In this document: positions 8,482 through 17,100 of the stretch, piece by piece
How positions within the stretch are numbered: position 1 is the first letter of the stretch
Layout: each line of letters starts with the position of its first letter
Origin: Sphingopyxis sp.
GTDB taxonomy: Bacteria; Pseudomonadota; Alphaproteobacteria; Sphingomonadales; Sphingomonadaceae
Length of the DNA: 64,000 nt
Direction of reading: 5' to 3'
NCBI GenBank assembly: GCA_030145715.1
Contig: JAIXHQ010000007.1
Coordinates: 1 to 64,000, forward strand
The notes under the pieces: generated by a model
Database searches by the model: none
Told to the model about the DNA's origin: nothing
The model's input: the letters and a program-made list of their open reading frames with translations, nothing else
Translations under genes and position numbers: made by a program

Positions 8482-9750
8482 ATGCGCGTGAAATATCCCG
8501 GAAATCTGTCCTCTTCGGATATTGTAACACCTGCCGACATCGAGGCCGCCGGCTTACGGATCGCCGACGTCATCATGCAGACCCCATGCCTGGGCAGCGA
8601 AACGCTGTCTTCGCTTACCGGCTGCAAACTCCATCTCAAATTCGAGAATCTTCAGTTCACGGCAAGCTTCAAGGAGCGTGGCGCACTCAACAAGCTTCTG
8701 CTCCTGAGCGATAGCGAGCGCGCCGCCGGTGTCTGCGCGATGTCCGCTGGGAATCATGCGCAGGGTGTGGCCTATCATGCCAGGCGGCTTGGGGTTCCCG
8801 CAACGATTGTGATGCCGAGGGGCACGCCGCTGACAAAGATTACCCGCACGCGCGGCCATGGTGCCCGCGTCGTTATCGCGGGCGATAATCTCAGCGAAGC
8901 CTTACAGGTGGCGGAAGCGACCGCGGATGCGGATCGGCTGACATTCGTCCATCCGTTTGACGATCCCGCCGTCATAGCCGGGCAGGGAACCATCGCTGCC
9001 GAGATGTTGTTTGCTGCGCCGGAAATCGACACACTGGTTGTTCCGATCGGCGGCGGCGGCCTGATTTCCGGCATTGCGGTCGCTGCGAAAGCGCTGAAGC
9101 CCGGGATACGGATCGTTGGCGTCCAGTCCTGCACCTATCCGTCCATGAAACGAGCGCTTGAGGGCGAGACGGCGCCTGTCACGGACGGATTGACGATCGC
9201 TGAGGGCATTGCCGTCAAGACAGCGGGTGCGCTCACGCGCGAAATCGTCAGAGACTATGTCGATGACATCCTGCTGGTCGAAGAAGAGGCGATCGAGCGT
9301 GCCGTGGCCCTGCTGTTGTCGATCGAAAAAACGGTGGTCGAGGGTGCCGGCGGAGTGGGGCTTGGAGCCTTGTTGCAGTATCCGGAGATGTTCGCGGGTC
9401 GGACCGTCGGCACAATATTGTCGGGTGGCAATATCGATCTTCGCGCCATCGCCGATGTCGCGATGCGCGAACTGGCGCGATCTGGCCACCTGCTTCGGTT
9501 CGACGTTCCGATCGCGGATCGGCCGGGCGCGCTTGCGGACATCGGGCGGATCCTGGGAGATGTGGGCGCGAACATCCTCAGCGTCTCGCATGACCGGATG
9601 AGTTTGACGCAAAATCAGCGAGGGGCGGTGCTCACGGTCGTGGCGGAAGTCCAGGACTATGATCATGGCGAAGCCGTTCTGGAGGCGCTGCGTGCAAGAC
9701 TCTTCCTTCCAAGCGCGCATTTCTCGTCCGGCCAACAGCGGATCAGTTGA
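8482..9750 (+). CDS. ilvA: Threonine/serine dehydratase with ACT domain (threonine ammonia-lyase)
   Basis: A fold-type II PLP enzyme of about 422 residues. The Schiff-base lysine is in FTASFKERGA, the substrate loop is SAGNHAQGVA, the phosphate loop is GGGGLISG and a C-terminal ACT-like domain (about 345-410, IADRPGALADIGRIL) follows. It deaminates threonine to 2-oxobutyrate, or serine to pyruvate. The symbol is by family; this short-regulatory-domain form is often catabolic (TdcB-like). Start: AAGGA touches the ATG at 8482, whereas GTG at 8488 has ideal spacing and may be the real start. As the last gene of the peptide locus it could consume Ser/Thr released from the cargo or remove dehydroamino acids (inference). 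A 150-base gap separates it from trxB. Confidence 0.9.
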   Translation: MRVKYPGNLSSSDIVTPADIEAAGLRIADVIMQTPCLGSETLSSLTGCKLHLKFENLQFTASFKERGALNKLLLLSDSERAAGVCAMSAGNHAQGVAYHARRLGVPATIVMPRGTPLTKITRTRGHGARVVIAGDNLSEALQVAEATADADRLTFVHPFDDPAVIAGQGTIAAEMLFAAPEIDTLVVPIGGGGLISGIAVAAKALKPGIRIVGVQSCTYPSMKRALEGETAPVTDGLTIAEGIAVKTAGALTREIVRDYVDDILLVEEEAIERAVALLLSIEKTVVEGAGGVGLGALLQYPEMFAGRTVGTILSGGNIDLRAIADVAMRELARSGHLLRFDVPIADRPGALADIGRILGDVGANILSVSHDRMSLTQNQRGAVLTVVAEVQDYDHGEAVLEALRARLFLPSAHFSSGQQRIS

Positions 9751-10039
9751 CCGTGCCAGCGGACCGCAGAGGATTGCATGGATGGTCCTCGCAAGAGCTC
9801 GCCCTACCCCTCCTCAAAGCCCTGCGCTGACAGCATATTCGTCTGCGAGTCTTCTTGGTCGATGAAGCCGAACAGACCGGCGGTCCGTCCGACCCACCAT
9901 AGCCCCGCACATACATCGCCGCTCGCGTCACCTGCTCTCCGCAAATCCGTACACGACCTACACAAGCGGCCCCGCACCAGTCACCGATGCGTGCAGCGTT
10001 ACGCGAATGCTGTCTGTCGGAACGAAGTCTGGGCTCACC
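9751..10039. other. Intergenic region between convergent gene blocks, nothing recognised
   Basis: About 290 bases lie between the plus-strand dehydratase and the end of the minus-strand catabolic operon. I see no RNA gene, convincing open frame or strong T-tailed hairpin. Short unrelated-looking frames on both strands could be relics of a decayed gene, but none matches a family I know. Confidence 0.4.
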
Positions 10040-11821
10040 TCACGGCTCGGGCATTTCAGGCATGGTGAACCAGCCGAGAAACGCCTCGATCTCTTTCACC
10101 GGCCCGCCCGCCACGCGCGGCCCTGTGCGCCCCAGCAATGCTGCGGGCTTCGAATGCCCCTGAAGGAAGTTCACCCACTCAATTTTCGGCACGCTCAACC
10201 GAGCGGCACCTTTCGCTCCGCCGCGCGTCACTTCGGCAACCCCATCGCGAACCGACACGAGATAATCGCCATCCTCGCCGTCGAAATTGATCACCAGACG
10301 GCCCGACGCCCCGTTCGCGGCGACCGGATCGATACGGCTTTCGAGAACCTGGACCAGATCGAACCCGGGCGACCGGGCCACGACGTCGGGCGCGGTCATG
10401 CCCAGATAGGCGTACGGCGGCGGGCCAAAGCGATCGACCTTGCCCTCCAGCGCCAATGCTTCGGTCATATAGAAATTATGCGCCTGAAAACCGAGCGCGC
10501 GGCGTGCGAGCTGGCGCAGCGCCGCTGCCTTGGCTTGCCGCGCCTGTCCGCTGTTCGGCCCGGCATCGACGGCATAGCCCGCAAGCTTGGCCGCCAGATC
10601 ATATTCACCGCGCGCCGTCGCGGCGGCGGCGGCGGCCAGGATCCTCGCTTCGCCTCCGAAACCCTCGACGATGCTGCGCGACAGGCGGGCCTTGCTCGGC
10701 GGATTGAGTTCGGCCGTATCCTCGTCGAACCAGCCGATAAGGCCGCGATAGACGCCGCGCAGCGCGTAATCGAATTCGGAATATATCTGGTTGAGCGAGG
10801 GTTCGTCGACAAAACGCTGCGGCAACCGGGTGCGCTGGACGATCTCGTCGGGCGTCCAGCCGAGATTGATGCCCCGGACCGCCTGATTGAAAACAAAGGA
10901 ATAGGCGTCACGATGCAGCGTCAACCGCGCCTCGATCGCTTCGCGGCCGGACAGGGGAGCGCCATGCACCGGCAGATAATGCTCGGGGCCCAAGGCCCGG
11001 ACGTCGTCCAGGCCCTGAATGATTTTTTCAGGCGGCCGATATTCCTCGCCCCGCAGCGTGTAGAGCGGATAGAACATGTTCGTGACGCTGTTGGTCATCA
11101 CCGTCTTCAGGCTGGGCACCCAGACCGTCAGGCTGTCGTTGGTATCGACCTGCGCCCATTTGAAGGTGAACGCCATGCCGCCGATCATGACGGTTTCACC
11201 GTCGGCGACCGTCCGCGTAACCGGCATGAAACCGCTCTTCAGCTTTTCCGGGTCGGTAAATTCGGGCTCCGGCGTCGCAACTAGCGCGTCCGCACCGGTG
11301 CGCGGCAAATAGCCGCCGAACTGCATATTCGCGCGGCGCACCAGCAGCGGCGCGCGAACGAGCGAACGGTTACGCTGGTTGGCGGCAAGGCCCGGATGAC
11401 CGAAAACGGGAATGTCGCGCCCTTCGGCAATGGCCTTCGCGCCGGCGGTGTAATGGCTGTGTGAATAGATGATCGCGATGATCGGCTTTTTGGTGACCTT
11501 GCGGATCTCGCGCAGGAAATACTCGCCTTGCCCGATGTTGCTGCCGGTGTCGTAAACGACAATCCCCTCGGGCGTTTCGACGAACGCGCTATTCGACAGC
11601 GCATAGCCCGAGATGATCCACGCGCCCGGCCGAACCTCTATCGTCCGCGGGTCGCTGCGCATGTAGGGGTCGCGTCCCAGCTTTGCGTTAACGATCGCGC
11701 CATTGGGCATGGTCTCAAACGCGACCGGCTCGCCGCCATTATAAGAGTTGGGCTTGTCGGCCGCCGCCAGAGGCGATTGGCTGACAAGAGCGATGAGCGA
11801 GCAGGTCAGGATCGTGCGCAT
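10040..11821 (-). CDS. Metallo-beta-lactamase-fold, alkylsulfatase-like protein with degenerate metal site
   Basis: This 593-residue protein has a signal peptide (MRTILTCSLIALVSQSPLAAA) and should be periplasmic. It has the three-part layout of alkylsulfatases such as SdsA1/YjcS: an MBL domain (about 60-340), an alkylsulfatase dimerisation region with LYTLRG and GWTPDEIV, and a C-terminal SCP2-like domain (about 470-590). The metal motif THxHxDH appears as SHSHYTAG: two histidines remain, but Asp and the last His are replaced by Thr and Ala. The region that carries a Glu ligand in the family reads TNSVTN. One downstream His in YLPVHGAP is kept. It is therefore either inactive, uses one metal, or has a different chemistry. 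It is the last gene of the operon read from 20285. Confidence 0.8.
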   Translation of the reverse strand: MRTILTCSLIALVSQSPLAAADKPNSYNGGEPVAFETMPNGAIVNAKLGRDPYMRSDPRTIEVRPGAWIISGYALSNSAFVETPEGIVVYDTGSNIGQGEYFLREIRKVTKKPIIAIIYSHSHYTAGAKAIAEGRDIPVFGHPGLAANQRNRSLVRAPLLVRRANMQFGGYLPRTGADALVATPEPEFTDPEKLKSGFMPVTRTVADGETVMIGGMAFTFKWAQVDTNDSLTVWVPSLKTVMTNSVTNMFYPLYTLRGEEYRPPEKIIQGLDDVRALGPEHYLPVHGAPLSGREAIEARLTLHRDAYSFVFNQAVRGINLGWTPDEIVQRTRLPQRFVDEPSLNQIYSEFDYALRGVYRGLIGWFDEDTAELNPPSKARLSRSIVEGFGGEARILAAAAAATARGEYDLAAKLAGYAVDAGPNSGQARQAKAAALRQLARRALGFQAHNFYMTEALALEGKVDRFGPPPYAYLGMTAPDVVARSPGFDLVQVLESRIDPVAANGASGRLVINFDGEDGDYLVSVRDGVAEVTRGGAKGAARLSVPKIEWVNFLQGHSKPAALLGRTGPRVAGGPVKEIEAFLGWFTMPEMPEP

Positions 11822-11838
11822 GCTTTCCCCTTCAATAT

Positions 11839-13173
11839 CTATTGCGCCGCCGCGCGTTCGAGCGGCGGCAGCCGGTAATCGCCCGTCAGAAGTTCATCCT
11901 TCGGAAGATAGGCGCGGAAGACGACGCCCCAGTTCTTGCCTGATGGCGCGGGTAGCCAGTTTGAGGCACGATCCGGCGTTGCCGGGCGATCGGCGCTGAT
12001 CGTCAATTCCAAAGAACCGTCCGAAGCATAGCGGAGGCCCGGCGTGCGATCGCCGATGGCGTATCGCGCGATCGGGTTGTCGATCAGGAAGAAACGACCG
12101 TCGTCCGCGCGTTCATACATGGTGAGCGACCAGAAGCCGTTGACGGCCGGCATCCCCCCGCTCTCGAAACGCATGCGATAACCCTGCCCCGACGGGAAAT
12201 AGATGTTACCGCCGGGGCCAATCGCCCGCATATACATCGCCTCGACCCGCGGCAGCGCACCCAGCCCACCGAGCGCAACCTGCCCCCGATAGAGATAATC
12301 CTCGCCATAAATGCCGCAATTTGCCTTGGGATAGGCCCAGTTGTTGACCGGCGCGCCCTGACGGCGCGGTCCGGCAAGTCGGGCGCGACCGGCATCGAGG
12401 CCCGCCGCGATCATTTTTGCGTCCTCGTCGGAAAAGCGGCTCGCGTCGAACCCGCCGTCGGGCCGGATGCCCAGGGGCGCGAGACGCGCGAACAGCAGTT
12501 CGTCGGTAACCGGGGGCGCATTCTCGACAATCAATCGCTGGATCGTGTCGAGCAAGGCCGCCCATGGCGCTTTGCGCGTGGCATAGGATCCGGGCACGGG
12601 CCGTTCCGGGCCGCTGACCTTGATCCCGTCCTGCAACGCGTGCACCGCCGGAAGATCGGCTTCGCCGTCGATCAAGGTGCGCACGAGCATCCACACCGCG
12701 TTGGTCGGCGACTGGATCATGTGGAAATCGGTGCGTCCGTCCCGCGGCCCGACCAATGTATAGCGACCGCCCGCGTCGCCGGTCGTGCGCGAACCGAGAA
12801 CCGCGAAATTGTTGCCGTACATGTCCATGAAGGCAACCGAATGATAGCGGTCGCCCATCGACGGGACCTCGATCGTGACTGGACCACCGCCAAGATCGAT
12901 CCACGCGCGCGAATAGAGCGTATCATTGTTCGGCGACGTGACCGAACGGAACGCGGGCGTGGCCAGCTTTCGATCATGGAAGACGCGATTGGGAACGGCC
13001 CCTTCGTTCGCGAAGGATGCCGCGCGCGATGCCGCATTCTCGATCAGCGGCATCGCATAGATCAAGGCCTCCTCGGCGGCGGCCGAGAGAGAATGAGGGG
13101 AGAGAGCCCAGGAATTCCCCGCCGCGAACATGGTGCCAAAACTGCCTGCCGCAAGGAACGTCCGTCGTCTCAT
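11839..13173 (-). CDS. DUF1254/DUF1214 domain protein, Tat-type signal
   Basis: At 444 residues it starts MRRRTFLAAGSFG, a twin-arginine-like leader, so it is probably exported folded. The N-terminal half carries DUF1254 features (TSPNNDTLYSRAWIDLGGGPVTIEVP, then DRYHSVAFMDMYGNNFAVLGSRTTG) and the C-terminal half DUF1214 features (GFWSLTMYERADDGRFF, GDR). These paired domains are widespread in exported proteins of unknown activity. GGAGAG lies before the ATG. It lies 60 bases downstream of a second protein of the same family and 17 bases upstream of the MBL-fold gene, in one operon. It may act on the same substrate as its neighbour. No catalytic residues can be named. Confidence 0.88.
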   Translation of the reverse strand: MRRRTFLAAGSFGTMFAAGNSWALSPHSLSAAAEEALIYAMPLIENAASRAASFANEGAVPNRVFHDRKLATPAFRSVTSPNNDTLYSRAWIDLGGGPVTIEVPSMGDRYHSVAFMDMYGNNFAVLGSRTTGDAGGRYTLVGPRDGRTDFHMIQSPTNAVWMLVRTLIDGEADLPAVHALQDGIKVSGPERPVPGSYATRKAPWAALLDTIQRLIVENAPPVTDELLFARLAPLGIRPDGGFDASRFSDEDAKMIAAGLDAGRARLAGPRRQGAPVNNWAYPKANCGIYGEDYLYRGQVALGGLGALPRVEAMYMRAIGPGGNIYFPSGQGYRMRFESGGMPAVNGFWSLTMYERADDGRFFLIDNPIARYAIGDRTPGLRYASDGSLELTISADRPATPDRASNWLPAPSGKNWGVVFRAYLPKDELLTGDYRLPPLERAAAQ

Positions 13174-13233
13174 TCTCTCTCTCCTGCCAGAGACGGGATT
13201 ATCATATCCCGTTCGCGCCGCCAGGTTTCGGGA

Positions 13234-14661
13234 TCAGCCCTGCGGAACGGCGCAAGCGCCGCTCTCGTCGCAAACCTCGATCTCGGGAAGCTTGTAGCCG
13301 GGCGCGAACGCCTCGGGCCGCGGGCGGTAGAGGCGCATGAGGAGATAAAAGCTCTCGCGCTTGACCGGCAGCCAGTTCGCGCTCTTGTCCTTCGGTTTGT
13401 CGGCCTGGATCAAGATCACGGCCGATCCGTCCTTCTGCCGCTTGATCAGCTTTGGATCGCGGTCGCCAACCGAATAGATGCCGGCATCGTTCGGGATGAG
13501 GTCGCGGGTCGCGCCGCCATAAGACGTCAGCGACCAGAAGGCATCGACGGGCATGTCCTTCGGCACGACGATCCGGTAACGCTTGGTGCCGTTCAGCGGA
13601 TTGCCAGCGAGGTCCGAACGGTATCGCGGATAGACCGCTTCTTCGGGCGCATTGGCAAGCAGACCCGAATATTCGATCGCCGCGCGCTGGAAATAATCGG
13701 TGCCATAGACGCCGATCTTGGTCTTCACCGGCGCCCAGCCACGCAGGTCCCACATGCGTGCCTGTTCGACGGCCTTGCGCGCATCGGCAATCGCGGCCTC
13801 GAGTCCGCGCCGCGTTGCAGGCGTAATTTTGGCGGGGTCAAAGGTCGATTTCGGGCCGATGCCGATCAGGTCGAACTGATCCAGCAGCGCCTGCTCACCC
13901 TCGATCGGGGCGGCTGCTTTCAGATAGCGATTGGCCAGTACGAAGAAATCGATGTTGCCAAGTATGTCTGCCTTGACCGGCTGCGGCTTGGGCGGCGCCG
14001 GCGTTCCCGGTGCCTCCACCATCTTGAACGCATTGACAAGCGCGCTCACCGCCTTCACCTCATGCGCGCCCTTGATCAGAACGCGGCCGAAGACGATGCC
14101 GCGGTCGGTTTTCATGCGGACCAGATTCATCCCCGCCGGAGCCGTGCCCTTCCACGTCGGTCCGACCAGATAGACCTGCTGCGCCTTGTCGCCGGTGGTG
14201 CGGCTTCCCGTATGCGCGTCGGTCTCCGAAAAGAAGTTGACGAAGTCGAGATTATAATAGCGGCCGCCCGTATCGGGCGCGTCGATGATCGCGGGCCCTT
14301 GGCTCACGTCGTACCACGCCTGGAAATAGAGCGTGTCCGAATTGGGCGAGCGACCCGCGAAGGGGCCACCGGGCAGCGTCAGCTTGCCCACCGAATAAAA
14401 GCGGTTGACCGGCGCATAAGCGCCGGTGGGGTCCAGACCGGGATTGGTCTGAAGATACATGAGCCGTTCGTAATCGACCATCGGATAGGCATAGATGTAG
14501 GCGAGCGAGCCGATCGTCCGCGCGAGGGTTTCCTGCCGATATTCGGTTGCCGCCACGATCTCCTCGCGTGTCCCCTGCGCCTGTGCCGTACCGGGAAATG
14601 CGGCCATCAGCGTCATCGCCAGCAGGGCTGTCGTCGGAAGTCTGTGTCTGGATGCCGTCAT
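13234..14661 (-). CDS. DUF1254/DUF1214 domain protein, Sec signal
   Basis: A 475-residue exported protein with a cleavable Sec-type leader ending in AQAQ. DUF1254 covers about residues 50-190 (IYAYPMVDYERLMYL, SPNSDTLYFQAWYDVSQGPAIIDAP, YYNLDFVNFFSETDAHTGSRTTG) and DUF1214 about 350-455 (AFWSLTSYGGATRDLIPNDAGIYSVGDRD). It is only distantly alike to the Tat-exported copy next door, so the two are old paralogues. AGGAG precedes the ATG. It follows the TonB receptor gene by 68 bases, fitting a periplasmic step just after import. Its biochemical role is unknown. Confidence 0.88.
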   Translation of the reverse strand: MTASRHRLPTTALLAMTLMAAFPGTAQAQGTREEIVAATEYRQETLARTIGSLAYIYAYPMVDYERLMYLQTNPGLDPTGAYAPVNRFYSVGKLTLPGGPFAGRSPNSDTLYFQAWYDVSQGPAIIDAPDTGGRYYNLDFVNFFSETDAHTGSRTTGDKAQQVYLVGPTWKGTAPAGMNLVRMKTDRGIVFGRVLIKGAHEVKAVSALVNAFKMVEAPGTPAPPKPQPVKADILGNIDFFVLANRYLKAAAPIEGEQALLDQFDLIGIGPKSTFDPAKITPATRRGLEAAIADARKAVEQARMWDLRGWAPVKTKIGVYGTDYFQRAAIEYSGLLANAPEEAVYPRYRSDLAGNPLNGTKRYRIVVPKDMPVDAFWSLTSYGGATRDLIPNDAGIYSVGDRDPKLIKRQKDGSAVILIQADKPKDKSANWLPVKRESFYLLMRLYRPRPEAFAPGYKLPEIEVCDESGACAVPQG

Positions 14662-14729
14662 CTTGATATTCTCCTCTCATGTCTGGGAGGCCCTGCTCGA
14701 GCGCCTCCCTCCAGATTGCTCAGTGGCGC

Positions 14730-17072
14730 TCAGCGGAACCGAAGCTTGAAACCGGCGCGGACCGTCATCGGATCGCCGACGACGCAGCGTTGCAGCGTTC
14801 CGCCGGTGGCCGGGTCGTTGACCCCCAGAGGGCCATTGAGCGGCTGCGAGGTGATGATCGTGCAATAACCCTTGTCGGTCAGATTCTCGCCGCCGACATA
14901 GGCTTCCCACTTATCGTCGGTGCTGAAGATGCTGAGCCGCGCGCCGAGCAGGCCATAGGCCGCCTGGACGGTCTGCGGATTGCCGTCACCCGCGGTGCCG
15001 ATGTCCGACGCGCTCTGGAAAGAGAGGTCGGTCGAAAGGCTCCAGCCGATGCTGCCCGACAATTCGCCTTCATATTTGGCGTTGGCGATGCCCTGCCAGC
15101 GCGGCGAAGTCGGCGCGCGGCGACCGGTCAGATCCTGCACGCCGCCAAAGCCGGGAAGTCCGGGCGCGTTGCGGAAATCGGTATATTCGGACCAGAGCCG
15201 CGTGCCCGTGACGCCGACTGACAGGCCGCGGACCGGACGCGCCGTCAGTTCGAATTCGACGCCCTGCTGGCGGATGCTGCCCGCGTTGCGGACGCTGAAG
15301 GCGGTGCCGTTGTAGCTGCGGAGCTGGAAATCGTTGACGTCAGTGCGGAACAAGGTCGCGTTGGCAGTCAGCTTGCGGTCGAGGAACTGCGACTTGATGC
15401 CGAGTTCCCAGTTGGTCGTCGTCTCGGGGCGGAAAACGCGATTGCGTCCCAGCGTCGAGCCGTTGCCCGCATCGAAGCCGCCCGATTTATAACCCGTCGC
15501 CCAGGTTGCAAAGACGATCGTGTCGGGTGCGAGGTCATAGGTGATGTTCGCGCGGTAGGTGACTTTCCCGCCGTTGAAGATCAGGTTGTTCACCAGATCG
15601 TTGGCGCGCAGCACATTGGCCGTGTTGAAGACGCGCGAATCGAGATCGCCGCGCTTGCTGTCGTGCGAATAGCGGATGCCGCCGGTGAGGTGCAGGCGGT
15701 CGGTGACATTGAAGGTCGCCTGACCATAGCCCGCCATGCTTTCGGTCTCCTGCTCGAAAGCGAAGGTCGAGGCGCGGGCAAGCGGGCCCGCGTTGCAGGC
15801 CGCCAGGCGCGCCGGCGCCGCGTAAGCGATGATGCTTGAGCAATAGCCCGACCCCAGGTTCATCACCTCGTCGAGACCATAAACCTCGCGGAAATAATAA
15901 AGGCCGGCGACGAAGCTGAGCTTGTCGTCGAACAGATCGTCGGGCGAGCTGATCTGCAGTTCCTGCGAATGGGACTTGCTCGAGAAACGCGCATCGCGAC
16001 CAAAGATGTCGGCGGAGGTCAGCGAGCTGTCGCCCTCGATCTGATGCGCGCTCCATTTGCGATAGGAGCTGAGCAGCCGGATCGTAAAGCCGTCGGCGTC
16101 GAGCGAGAGGTCGCTCGCCACGCCATATTGCTCGTCGCGCAGCGAGCCGTCGGTCGAGTGACCCGCGCGGAAGGTGTAGGTGTTGTCAAGGATCGGCACG
16201 CGCCCGCCGGTGCGTGTAATGAAGTTCGCCCGCGCCGCCGGCGTAAAGCTGTCGGCGACCACCGACTGCTGGCCCTGTCCATCGCCCTTGACCTGCTGAT
16301 AATCGCCGCGAACGGTCCAGGTCAGCGTGTCGGTCAGCTCAAGCGCCAGCGCCGCGCGCGCCGACAGCAGGCGGCTGTAGCCAAAGTGCCTGCCGGTGAG
16401 ATCGTTCCTCCCGAAGCCGTCGGTCTCGTCATACAGGCCGGAGATGCGGAAGGCCGCCCGGTCGCTGATCGGGGTGTTGGCGATGATGTTCAGACGGCGC
16501 CGGTCGTACGAGCCATATTCGCCGTTCACTTCGAGCAGGAATTCGTCGTCGGGACGTGTCGTGTGAAAACTGATCGCGCCCATCGATGCGTTGCGGCCGA
16601 ACAATGTCCCCTGGGGTCCGCGCAGCACTTCGACGCTGGCAATATCGTTCAGTCCCGCCAGCAGCGAACCGGGGCGCGGGATATAGATGCCGTCGACGAA
16701 AGCGCCGACGCTCGGTTCGATCGCCGAATTGCCCGACGAGCCGATACCACGGATCGCGAGGCGCGTATTGGCCGATTGCTGCGCCTTCTGCACCGAGAAG
16801 CTGGGCACGACGCGCTGGAGTCCGAGGATCGAGGTCACGCCGGCCTCTGCCAGCCGTTCCTCGCCAAGCACGGTCAGCGAAATCGGGACCTTTTGCGCGC
16901 TTTCGGAACGCTTCTGCGCGGTGACGATGATCTCGCCGCCGCTGAGATCCTCCGTCGTCTGATCCGCGACGCCGGCGTCTGCGCCGGCCACAACGGTATC
17001 GGCATCCTGCGCGAACGCTGGCGACGCCGCGACAACGGCCGCCAAGGCGCTGGAGATAAACAAGCTTTTCAT
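14730..17072 (-). CDS. TonB-dependent receptor of the catabolic operon
   Basis: A 780-residue outer-membrane receptor. The chosen start MKSLFISSALAAVVAASPAFAQ gives a clean signal peptide and has AGGGGA 8 bases upstream; a longer frame to 17120 overlaps the dehydrogenase stop. The TonB box region is EIIVTAQKR, the plug carries VEVLRGPQGTLFGRNASMGAI, and the protein ends KLRFR with an aromatic-rich last strand. Carbon-source receptors of this class are common in sphingomonads. The gene lies 28 bases after the acyl-CoA dehydrogenase and is followed by exported DUF1254 proteins. The cargo is probably an organic acid, ester or surfactant-like carbon compound later activated to a CoA thioester (inference). 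Iron-complex uptake is less likely in this context. Confidence 0.93.
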   Translation of the reverse strand: MKSLFISSALAAVVAASPAFAQDADTVVAGADAGVADQTTEDLSGGEIIVTAQKRSESAQKVPISLTVLGEERLAEAGVTSILGLQRVVPSFSVQKAQQSANTRLAIRGIGSSGNSAIEPSVGAFVDGIYIPRPGSLLAGLNDIASVEVLRGPQGTLFGRNASMGAISFHTTRPDDEFLLEVNGEYGSYDRRRLNIIANTPISDRAAFRISGLYDETDGFGRNDLTGRHFGYSRLLSARAALALELTDTLTWTVRGDYQQVKGDGQGQQSVVADSFTPAARANFITRTGGRVPILDNTYTFRAGHSTDGSLRDEQYGVASDLSLDADGFTIRLLSSYRKWSAHQIEGDSSLTSADIFGRDARFSSKSHSQELQISSPDDLFDDKLSFVAGLYYFREVYGLDEVMNLGSGYCSSIIAYAAPARLAACNAGPLARASTFAFEQETESMAGYGQATFNVTDRLHLTGGIRYSHDSKRGDLDSRVFNTANVLRANDLVNNLIFNGGKVTYRANITYDLAPDTIVFATWATGYKSGGFDAGNGSTLGRNRVFRPETTTNWELGIKSQFLDRKLTANATLFRTDVNDFQLRSYNGTAFSVRNAGSIRQQGVEFELTARPVRGLSVGVTGTRLWSEYTDFRNAPGLPGFGGVQDLTGRRAPTSPRWQGIANAKYEGELSGSIGWSLSTDLSFQSASDIGTAGDGNPQTVQAAYGLLGARLSIFSTDDKWEAYVGGENLTDKGYCTIITSQPLNGPLGVNDPATGGTLQRCVVGDPMTVRAGFKLRFR

Positions 17073-17100
17073 ATCCAATCCCCTACGATTTTTTCTTTGT

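Noticed and set aside
5294-9750. Lasso-peptide biosynthesis cluster
   Set aside because: A TonB receptor and an S9 peptidase are suggestive, but no precursor, B (protease) or C (asparagine-synthetase-like) gene is present in the window.
1-9750. Microcystin-degradation (mlr) locus
   Set aside because: Sphingopyxis strains can carry mlr genes, but none of mlrA-D is recognisable here.
9751-10068. Short plus-strand open frame after the dehydratase
   Set aside because: Arg/Pro/His-rich translation with no ribosome-binding site or family resemblance.
12640-14868. Long plus-strand frame opposite the DUF1254 genes
   Set aside because: It is rich in Arg/Asp/His with no domain, and the minus-strand frames have signal peptides and family motifs.
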